Shown here one piece after another: positions 1-6,846 of a stretch of DNA of 32,501 nucleotides. The notes under the pieces were generated by a model that did no database searches, was not told where the DNA came from, and saw nothing but the letters and a program-made list of their open reading frames with translations. The stretch covers positions 1 to 32,501 of the forward strand of contig JALOCI010000032.1 in NCBI GenBank assembly GCA_023227835.1, read 5' to 3'. Origin of the DNA: Bacteroidales bacterium (lineage in GTDB: Bacteria; Bacteroidota; Bacteroidia; Bacteroidales; UBA932). The position numbers were made by a program, and so were the translations under genes. Every line of letters starts with the position of its first letter. Position 1 is the stretch's first letter.

Positions 1-534
1 GGAGAGAGTGGTTGCGGAAAGAGTACCGTAGCCTCTCTGTTGATGAGGATACGGAAAGCAGAACCCGGCGCGATATCAGTTGATGGGATTGATATAAATA
101 ATATAAACCTCCGGCTCTGGAGAGAGTGGATTACTATAGTGCCTCAAAACCCCTCTCTTCTTTCAGGAACAATCATCAGTAACATAGCACCCGGAGAAGA
201 GGAGCCCGATACGGATTCAATTCTTGAATTTTGTCGTGAATTGGGTTTACTGGATTTCATACGGAAATTACCATCTGGTTTCGACACGGTACTTGGTGAG
301 GATGGCTCCAGACTTTCAAGGGGACAACAGCAAAGAATAGCTATTGCAAGGGCTTTGTACAGACATCCACGCATTCTTATACTGGATGAGGTTACCTCTT
401 CATGTGACAGCGAGTCGGGAAGTTTGATAAAAAGGGCAATATTGAGGGAAAAAGAGAAGGGATGTATGATTATGCTTATCTCACATAACAAGGAAGAGTT
501 GGAACTTGCTGATGATATAGTGAAAATCAGATAA
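1..534 (+). CDS. ABC exporter ATP-binding domain, 5'-truncated (likely peptide/bacteriocin exporter)
   Basis: This is the C-terminal nucleotide-binding domain of an ABC transporter whose start lies outside the window; the frame is open from base 1. In order it shows a Walker A (GESGCGKST, residues 1-9 of the visible part), a Q-loop (VPQN), a signature motif with an altered third residue (LSRGQQQR instead of LSGGQ), a Walker B (ILILDEVTSS) and an H-loop (LISHN). The sequence is of the exporter type, in which ATPase and membrane domains share one chain, rather than the MacB/LolD type. It lies just upstream of two genes encoding double-glycine-leader peptides, then a TolC and a membrane-fusion protein. 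From context I infer a peptidase-containing peptide exporter, but the N-terminal peptidase and membrane domains cannot be seen. The ATPase call is certain; the substrate is inferred. Confidence 0.9.
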   Translation, partial: GESGCGKSTVASLLMRIRKAEPGAISVDGIDINNINLRLWREWITIVPQNPSLLSGTIISNIAPGEEEPDTDSILEFCRELGLLDFIRKLPSGFDTVLGEDGSRLSRGQQQRIAIARALYRHPRILILDEVTSSCDSESGSLIKRAILREKEKGCMIMLISHNKEELELADDIVKIR

Positions 535-549
535 GGAGGGTGCACACTC

Positions 550-580
550 CGGGTGAAACCCGCTCACCATTTTCAGCGGG
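550..580 (+). other. Overlapping, mutually exclusive small hairpins before the peptide genes
   Basis: Between the ABC gene stop and the first peptide gene, three short inverted repeats share bases. CGGGT (550-554) can pair with ACCCG (558-562). GGTGA (552-556) can pair with TCACC (564-568). CCCGCT (559-564) can pair with AGCGGG (575-580), which is followed by an A/T-rich stretch. Only one can form at a time. This could modulate expression of the peptide genes relative to the exporter, but stems are only 5-6 bp and no U-tract follows, so it may be chance. Confidence 0.3.
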
Positions 581-599
581 AAAATTAATAATGTATGCC

Positions 600-788
600 A
601 TGAAAGAGTTTGTAGAAAGAGAGTGGGGAGTTGAGACTCTTGACGATGAATCTATGCAGGTGCAGGGTGGTCTTACTTTCAGGGAATTTATGAATCTTCT
701 GGAGAAGGCTGCCGCTCTGGCAGAAGAACTGGAAAAATACTGGCCTCGGTTCCGTAAAGGATTCGTTGCCGGATGGGAGGCAGCATGA
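600..788 (+). CDS. Double-glycine-leader peptide 1 (bacteriocin-like precursor)
   Basis: A 62-residue product starting at the ATG at 600; an ATG at 591 would add three residues. The first 24 residues look like a double-glycine leader: GVETLDDESMQVQGG has Gly at -1/-2, Val at -4 and Glu at -8, as in leaders cut by peptidase-containing ABC exporters, and it resembles other Bacteroidetes leaders. The predicted mature peptide has 38 residues. It opens with a strongly helical, amphipathic stretch rich in Leu, Ala, Glu and Lys, and ends in an aromatic/glycine segment (RKGFVAGWEAA) containing a GxxxG motif. By my count its net charge is about zero. The stop overlaps the start of the next peptide gene (ATGA), so the two are probably co-translated. 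I do not recognise a named family. Antibacterial activity is inferred from leader and context only; a signalling peptide is possible. Confidence 0.7.
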   Translation: MKEFVEREWGVETLDDESMQVQGGLTFREFMNLLEKAAALAEELEKYWPRFRKGFVAGWEAA

Positions 789-1006
789 TGAAAACATATG
801 CCTTTGAAAACGACGCAATTATTCTCCTCAACAACGATGAGAATATCGCTGTTATCGGTGGTACCGATAAAGGATGGGACTACGATCTGGCCGAGTATTT
901 AGGTATGGGTGTCGGATATGGCGCAAAAAAACTGTGGAAATTATTCAAAGCTATGAGCGCCAATCTCTATTCGTTGAGTAATAATCCTAAGTTGCTTTAT
1001 CAATAG
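785..1006 (+). CDS. Double-glycine-leader peptide 2 (bacteriocin-like precursor)
   Basis: A 73-residue product starting at the ATG at 785, which overlaps the stop of peptide 1 by four bases; the next codon (788) is also ATG. The leader of 26 residues ends in LLNNDENIAVIGG, with Leu at -12, Glu at -8, Val at -4 and Gly-Gly at -2/-1, a very good match to the double-glycine consensus. The predicted mature peptide has 47 residues. It has an acidic N-terminal part, a glycine-rich turn (YLGMGVGYGAKKLW) holding overlapping GxxxG motifs, then a cationic amphipathic stretch and a polar tail ending in LLYQ. Net charge is about +2. A pair of coupled peptides, each with GxxxG, resembles two-peptide (class IIb) bacteriocins in layout. 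No immunity gene is evident next to it. The leader call is solid; the function is inferred. Confidence 0.75.
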   Translation: MMKTYAFENDAIILLNNDENIAVIGGTDKGWDYDLAEYLGMGVGYGAKKLWKLFKAMSANLYSLSNNPKLLYQ

Positions 1007-1056
1007 CAGATGCAATTTTAAAATGTCTAACCGGGTGTTTGTTAAGGAAAAAGTAA

Positions 1057-1064
1057 TATATTTG
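1057..1064 (+). promoter_or_regulatory. Bacteroidetes -7 box (TATATTTG) before the TolC gene
   Basis: TATATTTG matches the TAnnTTTG consensus of the primary Bacteroidetes sigma factor at all six fixed bases. It ends six bases before the ATG at 1071, so transcription would start at or next to the start codon. A TTTG at 1038-1041 could be a -33 element but the 15-base spacing is short. Confidence 0.5.
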
Positions 1065-1070
1065 TCAATT

Positions 1071-2381
1071 ATGAAGATTTTCTACAAACTCCCGGTTTTG
1101 TTCCTCCTTTTTATCCCGGTCTCACTCTTTGCACAGAAGAGTTGGAGTCTGGAGGAGTGCATCAGATATGCATGGGATAATAACCTGACTGTCAAACAGA
1201 AGGAAATATCGGTTTACCAAAGCAAGAACAACGTAATGCAGTCTAAAATGGATTATATTCCATCTGTGAATGCTTCCCTCTCTCACAATATCAACTGGGG
1301 GCCTTCAAATACACTGGATCTTGAGAGGGCTAATGGTGCACAGAGCACAAGCGCCTCCCTGAATGCTTCTATTGACCTGTTCGAGGGGTTAAAAAAAACA
1401 AATACTGTAAAAAGCAAGAAGGTCCTTCAGGAGATGTCAGAACTGGAGGTAAGCAGGATAAAGAATCAGCTGGCCTTGCAGATTTCCAAAGGTTATCTTG
1501 AAGTTATGCTTGCCAGGGAGATATTGCAGTCGGCAAAACAGAGTCTTGCCAGCATTGAAGAACAGACTGAGAGAACCGGCAAGCTGGTTGATGCAGGAAG
1601 TGTTGCATACAGCTCTCTTCTGGAGATGAAATCACAACTTGCTGCTGAGAAGGTTCAGGTAGTCTCGGCACAGAATCAGGTGAGATCGGCACTGCTTAAT
1701 CTTAAACAACTTCTAGACTTGTCCAATGATACAAATTTTGACATTGATACTCCTGATCTAGGAGAAATGATATCCGAGTTCCACGGTGAGTCTGTTGATA
1801 ATCTGTACACTCAATCTAAAGACCTTCCCGAAATTAAGAGCGCTTCACTCAATTTCAGGAATTCTCAGCTGCAACTCTCAATAGCAAAAGGAGCAAGTTA
1901 CCCTGCGCTCTCATTTTCTGCTGGTTACGGCACATATTACAGCGATCAGAGGGAGGCGCTTATTATGGACCAGTTTAATGATAACAGAAACCCCTCTGTG
2001 ACATTCGGACTTAGAATACCTATTTTTAACAACTGGCAGACAAACACATCCATCAGAAATGCCCGTCTTGGAGTCAGGAGTGCGGAAATTGATGTCAGGA
2101 CAGCCGAACAGACACTATACAAAGAGATTCAACAAGCTAATAATGATGCTCTCGCCTACTTTGAAAAATACAAGGCAGGAATTGACAATGTCAAATCAAT
2201 GGAGGAGTCATTCAGATATGTACAACAGAAATTTGAGATAGGAGTTCTTAATGCAACTGATTACACAGTGGCAAAGACCAACCTTTTCAAAGCAATGTCG
2301 GAACTCTCACAGGCAAAATACCAGTTTGTATTTCAGCTCAAAGTGCTAGACTATTACAAAGGACTACCAATCACTCTCTAA
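1071..2381 (+). CDS. TolC-family outer membrane efflux/secretion channel
   Basis: A 436-residue outer-membrane channel of the TolC family, which forms the exit duct of tripartite secretion and efflux systems. The ATG at 1071 is chosen because it directly begins a clear signal peptide (MKIFYKLPVLFLLFIPVSLFAQ); the frame extends upstream to 1023 but that would bury the signal. The mature part begins with the typical WSLEECIRYAWDNN motif. It then shows two long helical repeats rich in Gln, Ala and Ser, with the second repeat restarting near DLPEIKSASL and containing PALSFSAGYG and FGLRIPIFNN, the usual membrane-strand region. It follows the two leader peptides and precedes a membrane-fusion protein by 11 bases, so the two probably form one envelope-spanning complex. 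Which inner-membrane pump uses it is inferred from neighbours. Confidence 0.93.
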   Translation: MKIFYKLPVLFLLFIPVSLFAQKSWSLEECIRYAWDNNLTVKQKEISVYQSKNNVMQSKMDYIPSVNASLSHNINWGPSNTLDLERANGAQSTSASLNASIDLFEGLKKTNTVKSKKVLQEMSELEVSRIKNQLALQISKGYLEVMLAREILQSAKQSLASIEEQTERTGKLVDAGSVAYSSLLEMKSQLAAEKVQVVSAQNQVRSALLNLKQLLDLSNDTNFDIDTPDLGEMISEFHGESVDNLYTQSKDLPEIKSASLNFRNSQLQLSIAKGASYPALSFSAGYGTYYSDQREALIMDQFNDNRNPSVTFGLRIPIFNNWQTNTSIRNARLGVRSAEIDVRTAEQTLYKEIQQANNDALAYFEKYKAGIDNVKSMEESFRYVQQKFEIGVLNATDYTVAKTNLFKAMSELSQAKYQFVFQLKVLDYYKGLPITL

Positions 2382-2392
2382 TATTAAATGTG

Positions 2393-3634
2393 ATGAAGAA
2401 TAAAAAGAAAACCTGGATAATAATTATTGCCGCTGCAGTTATCATTATCCTTATTATTGCAGGGATTACAGGAAAAAAAGACAACACACCGGTAACTGCA
2501 GAGAAAATTAAACTGAATAATATAACCGAGGTGATTCCTGCTAACGGAAAGATACAGCCTGTGATTGAGGTGAAAATAAGCCCTGATGTTTCCGGCGAGA
2601 TTGTAGAGTTGAATTTTAAAGAGGGTGATAAAGTTAAAAGAGGGGATCTGATTATTAAAATAAAACAAGATGTCTACATTTCGGTAAAGGAGAGGGCTGA
2701 GGCATCTCTTAATTCCACAAAGGCTCAGCTTGACCAGCAATTGGCGCAATTCACTCAGACAGAAGCAAATTTTGAACGTAACAAGAAGCTTTTTGAACAG
2801 AAGGCTATCTCCGAGAAAGAGTATGAAGAAGCGATGTCTCAATATGAGGTTGCAAAGGAGCAGATAAAAGCGGCAAAATTCAATGTAAGAAGCTATGATG
2901 CAGCACTAAAGGAGGCCAATGAGAATTTATACAAGACAAGCATATATGCCCCGATGGACGGTATTATTTCAAAACTTAGCGTCGAGAAGGGTGAAAGGGT
3001 TGTAGGAACAAGCCAGATGGCCGGAACTGAGATGCTGAGAATTGCCAACTTCAATGAGATGGAGGTGCTTGTTGATGTCAATGAGAACGATATTATAAGA
3101 ATCAAGGACAATGATACCACCATTATTGAAGTTGATGCCTATCCCAACAGAAAGTTTACCGGAGTAGTGACTCAAATAGCTAATTCGGCAAAGAATATAG
3201 GCTCCTCAACTGACCAGGTGACAAATTTCGAGGTTAAGGTATTGATTCTTCCTGAATCATACGCAGATCTAATGAAAGATGGTAAAAATCCTTTCAGGCC
3301 GGGTATGTCTGCTTCTGTTTCAATACAGACAGCGACAAGAAATAATGTACTTACAGTACCTATTCAATCGATTACCACACGTACCGATCTTCTTTCCGAC
3401 TCAGTGAAAAAGAGTCTGACTGTCAACGAATCTGTTGAGAACGTCTTTGTAGTCAAAGGGGACACTCTTCAAGTAAGAAAAATCACCACAGGTATTCAGG
3501 ACCTTAACAACATTGAGGTTCTTACAGGACTTCAGGAGGGCGAGATGGTTGTTACCGGTCCGTTTTCGGGGATAAGTAAGACCCTAAAGAGCGGAACAAA
3601 GGTGACAGTAGAAGATCCTAACAAGAAAAAATAA
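2393..3634 (+). CDS. Periplasmic adaptor / membrane-fusion protein (HlyD/MacA-like)
   Basis: A 413-residue adaptor linking an inner-membrane transporter to TolC. Start ATG at 2393; the preceding codon is GTG at 2390. Residues about 7-26 form one membrane anchor (an Ile/Ala-rich run after KNKKK). A first lipoyl half-motif follows (ISPDVSGEIVELNFKEGDKV), then a coiled-coil hairpin with many Gln, Glu and Lys, then the second lipoyl half (APMDGIISKLSVEKGERV), a beta-barrel domain and a C-terminal membrane-proximal domain (LTGLQEGEMVVTGP). The architecture is closer to MacA/RND adaptors than to classical HlyD. No MacB permease follows, because tsaB is next. The partner may therefore be the ABC exporter at the left edge, although a MacB outside the window cannot be excluded. 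Confidence 0.9.
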   Translation: MKNKKKTWIIIIAAAVIIILIIAGITGKKDNTPVTAEKIKLNNITEVIPANGKIQPVIEVKISPDVSGEIVELNFKEGDKVKRGDLIIKIKQDVYISVKERAEASLNSTKAQLDQQLAQFTQTEANFERNKKLFEQKAISEKEYEEAMSQYEVAKEQIKAAKFNVRSYDAALKEANENLYKTSIYAPMDGIISKLSVEKGERVVGTSQMAGTEMLRIANFNEMEVLVDVNENDIIRIKDNDTTIIEVDAYPNRKFTGVVTQIANSAKNIGSSTDQVTNFEVKVLILPESYADLMKDGKNPFRPGMSASVSIQTATRNNVLTVPIQSITTRTDLLSDSVKKSLTVNESVENVFVVKGDTLQVRKITTGIQDLNNIEVLTGLQEGEMVVTGPFSGISKTLKSGTKVTVEDPNKKK

Positions 3635-3643
3635 AATTCTGTT

Positions 3644-4354
3644 ATGTTTCCACAGCTCCTTCTTATTGAGACCAGTACCGAAGTCTGCTCCGTAGCCCTT
3701 TCGAGAGGGGATCAGATAATATGTTCCCGCACTGTAAAGGAACCCAAATCTCATGCAAGAATCATAGCTCCGCTTATTCAGGAGATTATGTCCGAATGTT
3801 CAACATCTATCGGAAAATGCCATGCTGTCGTAGTAAGTGAAGGCCCCGGGTCATACACAGGCCTGAGGGTTGGTGCTTCAATTGCCAAGGGGCTTTGTTA
3901 CGGTGCATCAATACCCCTGATTGCAGTAAGTTCCCTTGAACTGCTTGCAAGAATTGCCGTTTCCGGAACAAATAAATTCCCTCCATCGACAATTCTGGTG
4001 CCTATGATTGACGCCAGGAGGATGGAGGTTTATACGGCAAAGTACAATACGGAGTGTAAAGCTTTATCACAGACAGAGGCTGTTGTTATTACTTCTGAAA
4101 GTTTTGCCGAAGAGCTTTCAAAAGGCATAGTGGTTTTCACCGGTGACGGTGCACCTAAATGCAAGGATATAATAACACATCCAAATGCCCTCTTTTTGGA
4201 GGGAGAGGCAAATGCAACCGGAATGCTGATTCCTGCTTTGAAAAAATTCAAAGACAAAGAGTTTGCTGACGTAGCATATTTTGAACCTTTCTACCTTAAA
4301 GATTTCGTGGCAGGGGTCACAAAAAAGAGTCTCTTTAAAAAACCTGAAGCCTGA
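3644..4354 (+). CDS. tsaB: tRNA N6-threonylcarbamoyladenosine biosynthesis protein TsaB
   Basis: A 236-residue protein of the ASKHA fold. TsaB pairs with TsaD in the complex that transfers threonylcarbamoyl to A37 of tRNAs decoding ANN codons. The N-terminal LLIETSTEVCSVAL segment and the hallmark SEGPGSYTGLRVG are present, along with the VSSLELLA segment typical of the family. Length is normal for TsaB. It starts nine bases after the adaptor gene's stop and probably shares its transcript; this is a housekeeping gene riding behind a transport cluster. It converges with the lipoprotein gene on the minus strand with only two bases between them, and no hairpin terminator is visible. Confidence 0.96.
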   Translation: MFPQLLLIETSTEVCSVALSRGDQIICSRTVKEPKSHARIIAPLIQEIMSECSTSIGKCHAVVVSEGPGSYTGLRVGASIAKGLCYGASIPLIAVSSLELLARIAVSGTNKFPPSTILVPMIDARRMEVYTAKYNTECKALSQTEAVVITSESFAEELSKGIVVFTGDGAPKCKDIITHPNALFLEGEANATGMLIPALKKFKDKEFADVAYFEPFYLKDFVAGVTKKSLFKKPEA

Positions 4355-4356
4355 TC

Positions 4357-5496
4357 CTATAAAAGGCCGGACACAACGCTCTCAAGCTTCTGACCGAACA
4401 CATCTCTTGCAATGATATTGCCGTCTTTGGCTATCACAAAGATTGCGGGAACTCTGGATATATTATAGGTTATAACCCCGTTTGAGCGGGAACCCAGTCC
4501 GTCACAAACGCTGATCCACGGGAGATTCTGATCTGCAACAGCTCTTGCCCACAGGGTCTTGTCAATATCAACCGACACCTGATATATCTCAAGACCTCTG
4601 CCGTTATATTTCTGGTATAGTTGCAAAAGATCCTGGTTCATCATTTTCTGATTTACATCCTGAGAACTCCAGAAAGAGAGCACCACCACTTTCCCTGCCA
4701 GATCAGACAGGCGTCTCTCTTTTGCATTGACATCTGGCATTGCAATCTCCGGATGACCGGCGATTCCGGCTCCCTCTATCCTGTCGTTGAGCTCAATGTA
4801 CCTCTGCTGTTTATCTACCTCTTCCTTTAGGTTGGTGACATAAGGTGAAGACGGATACTTAACCGACAGGGAGTCACAGACTCTTTTGAAGAGAAGTATA
4901 TCCCTTGCATCGGCAAAGAGAGGTAACTCATTCGGAAATTTCTGATAGAGAAGCGGTATGTTTGTGATTGAGTATGGATATGTATAAAGATGCTTTATTG
5001 CTCTCTGTTTCTGCTTTATGTACAGAGAGCCGAGCTGATAGCCGATACTTCTGCTCATTGCAGTGTCTCCAGAAATATCAGACAATTGCTTGGCCTTTAC
5101 AAGTGAATCATATCTAATTGCGACATTATCTGCATCTTTCTCGATCTCCTGCATCAGCAAAGTCTCATCCGAGCCTTCACATATAATTTTCATTCCCAGG
5201 GTGTCTGTTGAGAATTTTATAGCCTCACCAGGCAATATTACAAATGATGCAATTTTGTTTTCCTTATAATACAGATAATAAAACTCCGGGGAATTGCTCT
5301 TTGTTTTAAACTTGTATGAAACCTTTCCGTCTTCCGCTATAAGTGTATCTACTATCTCCTGACTGTTGAAAGCAAGGTGTTTGAGGACAATCTCTCCTTT
5401 ATCAAGGCCCTCCACAGAACCTTTGATGCTTGACCTGTCTGAAGAGCATGAGACAGCTACAAATACTGCAATAAGTATTGAAATATGTTTTTTCAT
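4357..5496 (-). CDS. DUF4369 / TlpA-like thioredoxin-fold lipoprotein lacking CXXC
   Basis: A 379-residue predicted lipoprotein. The N-terminus has a hydrophobic signal ending in a lipobox (AVSC, Cys17). Residues about 22-110 match the DUF4369 type of beta-rich domain (SIKGSVEGLDKGEIVLKHL), followed by a helical region. From about residue 245 to the end lies a TlpA/AhpC-type thioredoxin fold (PDVNAKERRLSDLAGKVVVLSFW, then the cis-Pro motif RVPAIFVI). At the active-site position the sequence is W276-S-S-Q-D instead of WCxxC, so both catalytic cysteines are missing and thiol exchange is not expected. Such genes are common in Bacteroidetes, usually with CXXC. It is last in the greA-HIT-lipoprotein run. 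A binding or structural role is possible; the substrate is unknown. Confidence 0.88.
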   Translation of the reverse strand: MKKHISILIAVFVAVSCSSDRSSIKGSVEGLDKGEIVLKHLAFNSQEIVDTLIAEDGKVSYKFKTKSNSPEFYYLYYKENKIASFVILPGEAIKFSTDTLGMKIICEGSDETLLMQEIEKDADNVAIRYDSLVKAKQLSDISGDTAMSRSIGYQLGSLYIKQKQRAIKHLYTYPYSITNIPLLYQKFPNELPLFADARDILLFKRVCDSLSVKYPSSPYVTNLKEEVDKQQRYIELNDRIEGAGIAGHPEIAMPDVNAKERRLSDLAGKVVVLSFWSSQDVNQKMMNQDLLQLYQKYNGRGLEIYQVSVDIDKTLWARAVADQNLPWISVCDGLGSRSNGVITYNISRVPAIFVIAKDGNIIARDVFGQKLESVVSGLL

Positions 5497-5519
5497 TGTT
5501 TATGTTTTTCTGTATAGGG

Positions 5520-5915
5520 TTACTCGATTGCAGCAGTTATTGAAGATGCAATCCTGTTCATCTCTTCTCCGTCAAGTTTTAGCTTGGGTTTTCTGAAATC
5601 CATGTCACTCTCGCTGTTGATAGGAATAAGGTGGATATGTGCATGAGGCACCTCCAGCCCCAAGACAGCCACTCCGACCCTTTTGCATGGTATAGCCGCC
5701 TTTATGCCTTTAGCTACATTTTGTGCAAATGCAACCATATCGGAAAGCTCTTTGCTCTCCATATCAAATATATAATCAATCTCGCTCTTGGGAATGACAA
5801 GAGTATGCCCCTTTGATATGGGGTTTATGTCAAGAAATGCATAGAAACGGTCACTCTCGGCTACCTTGTATGAAGGTATCTCTCCCTTGACAATTTTTGT
5901 AAAAATGGTCGACAT
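5520..5915 (-). CDS. HIT-family nucleotide hydrolase/transferase
   Basis: A 131-residue histidine-triad protein of the HINT/protein kinase C-inhibitor branch. These enzymes cleave nucleoside phosphoramidates or related nucleotides in the cytoplasm. The N-terminal TIFTKIVKGEIPSYKVAESD and the following FLDINPISKGHTLVIPK are typical. The catalytic triad motif is H91-A-H93-I-H95 within PHAHIHLIP. Length is normal. It lies two bases downstream of greA and 23 bases upstream of the lipoprotein gene, which suggests a shared transcript. The greA-HIT pairing is frequent in Bacteroidetes as far as I recall. The physiological substrate cannot be told from sequence. Confidence 0.95.
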   Translation of the reverse strand: MSTIFTKIVKGEIPSYKVAESDRFYAFLDINPISKGHTLVIPKSEIDYIFDMESKELSDMVAFAQNVAKGIKAAIPCKRVGVAVLGLEVPHAHIHLIPINSESDMDFRKPKLKLDGEEMNRIASSITAAIE

Positions 5916-5917
5916 TT

Positions 5918-6391
5918 TTATAGTGATATTTCAATTATTTCGAATTTCAAAACGCCAGAAGGCACCTTTACCTCTACAACATCCCCCTTTGTTTTCCCAA
6001 TAAGGGCCTTACCTATAGGTGTTGCTGCTGCCAGCTTACCCTCCCTGAGATTAGCCTCACTCTCTGCGACCAAAGTATATTCAACGGTAGAGTTGTTGTT
6101 TAGGTTTTTGAGCTTGACCTTGTTCAACATCTGAACATGTGTGGTATTGATTTTTGACTTATCTATGATGCGTGCGTTGGCAATCATGTCCTCAAGCTTT
6201 GCTATCCTTAGCTCGAGGAGGCCTTGTGCCTCTTTGGCTGCATCATACTCTGCGTTTTCCGAAAGGTCGCCCTTATCTCTGGCTTCTGCGATAGCCATAG
6301 TAATTGCCGGTCTCTCAACACTGACCAAGTGACGATGTTCTTCTTTGAGCTTTTCAAGCCCCTCTGAAGTTAAGTAGTGAATCTTTGACAT
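5918..6391 (-). CDS. greA: Transcription elongation factor GreA
   Basis: A 157-residue Gre factor, which enters the RNA polymerase secondary channel and stimulates cleavage of backtracked RNA. The N-terminal coiled coil is complete, and its tip GDLSENAEYDAAKEAQ carries the acidic pair D42 and E45 that corresponds to the catalytic acids of GreA. The C-terminal FKBP-like domain contains AATPIGKALIGKTKGDVVEVKVPSG, the usual signature. The start ATG at 6391 gives the normal length. A Bacteroidetes -7 box lies about 50 bases upstream, so greA probably begins a transcript, although the larger minus-strand unit upstream could also read through. Confidence 0.97.
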   Translation of the reverse strand: MSKIHYLTSEGLEKLKEEHRHLVSVERPAITMAIAEARDKGDLSENAEYDAAKEAQGLLELRIAKLEDMIANARIIDKSKINTTHVQMLNKVKLKNLNNNSTVEYTLVAESEANLREGKLAAATPIGKALIGKTKGDVVEVKVPSGVLKFEIIEISL

Positions 6392-6439
6392 AAATGAAAA
6401 AATTAAAAAGAATCCTGCGGTTTACAGGACTCTTTGTTG

Positions 6440-6447
6440 CAAAGATA
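6440..6447 (-). promoter_or_regulatory. Bacteroidetes -7 box (TATCTTTG) upstream of greA
   Basis: Read on the minus strand this is TATCTTTG, a full match to TAnnTTTG. It lies in the 76-base gap between the small membrane protein gene and greA, 48 bases before the greA ATG. A TTTG at 6462-6465 (minus strand) is a possible -33 element but the spacing of 14 bases is short. Confidence 0.5.
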
Positions 6448-6467
6448 ATAAATTTTCTTTACAAATG

Positions 6468-6845
6468 TTATTGTTCTATATATTTTGGTTTCATGATTTC
6501 GGAAAAGATAATCAATTGCCTCGGATCAACTGTAAATGGCTTTTCAGTTGTTTGTTCGACATCTTTTATCTCTCCCGCTGAAATATTGTCTTGCTCGGGT
6601 TCGACTTTGTCCACCGGCTCGAAAAAAGCATTTTTCGGAGTATCCAGTACTTCCTCTTGCATCTTTTTTACGGGAGGAGCAGGCTCCGGCTCAGGTTGAT
6701 TGGTAAAAAAGAAGGGTCCATTATCGAATGGTTCATTACTAATAATGTTTTTTTTCGTTTTGGCGGCCTCTTTCTTTTTCTTCTCTGAATATCCCTGAAA
6801 AACGAGAAGTGCAAGACCAATCAGTATTGTAAGCCAACTTTCCAT
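6468..6845 (-). CDS. Small membrane-anchored hypothetical protein
   Basis: A 125-residue protein of no family I can name. It starts with one membrane helix (SWLTILIGLALLVFQGY, residues 3-19). A basic stretch follows (SEKKKKEAAKTKK), then a long low-complexity acidic and Pro-rich region (EPEPAPPVKK), and it ends in a more conserved-looking motif, PRQLIIFSEIMKPKY. The layout (anchor, disordered linker, short C-terminal motif) recalls small Bacteroidetes membrane proteins ending in an IIxSEIxxxKY-type motif. The basic residues after the helix suggest the tail is cytoplasmic. It begins one base after the ribF stop, so it is the last gene of the long minus-strand unit. Confidence 0.75.
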   Translation of the reverse strand: MESWLTILIGLALLVFQGYSEKKKKEAAKTKKNIISNEPFDNGPFFFTNQPEPEPAPPVKKMQEEVLDTPKNAFFEPVDKVEPEQDNISAGEIKDVEQTTEKPFTVDPRQLIIFSEIMKPKYIEQ

Positions 6846-6846
6846 A

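Noticed and set aside
1..534. Reading the ABC domain as a MacB-type ATPase matching the MacA-like adaptor
   Set aside because: The domain is at the protein C-terminus after a region outside the window and resembles exporter-type ATPases; MacB has its ATPase first and a large permease after it, which is absent here.
540..599. GTG at 540 as the start of peptide 1
   Set aside because: It would follow the GGAGG directly with no spacing and would put a Pro/Gly-rich extension before a normal-looking leader; the ATG at 600 (or 591) fits better.
1023..1070. ATG at 1023 as the TolC start
   Set aside because: It would place 16 charged residues before a perfect signal peptide, and the -7 box lies inside this stretch.
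2384..2842. A 152-codon minus-strand frame opposite the adaptor gene
   Set aside because: It mirrors the hydrophobic anchor and coiled coil of the adaptor on the other strand; no independent evidence of coding.
4340..4400. Possible bidirectional terminator between tsaB and the lipoprotein gene
   Set aside because: GAAGC and GCTTC can pair only across a long loop and no T-run follows; I do not call a terminator.
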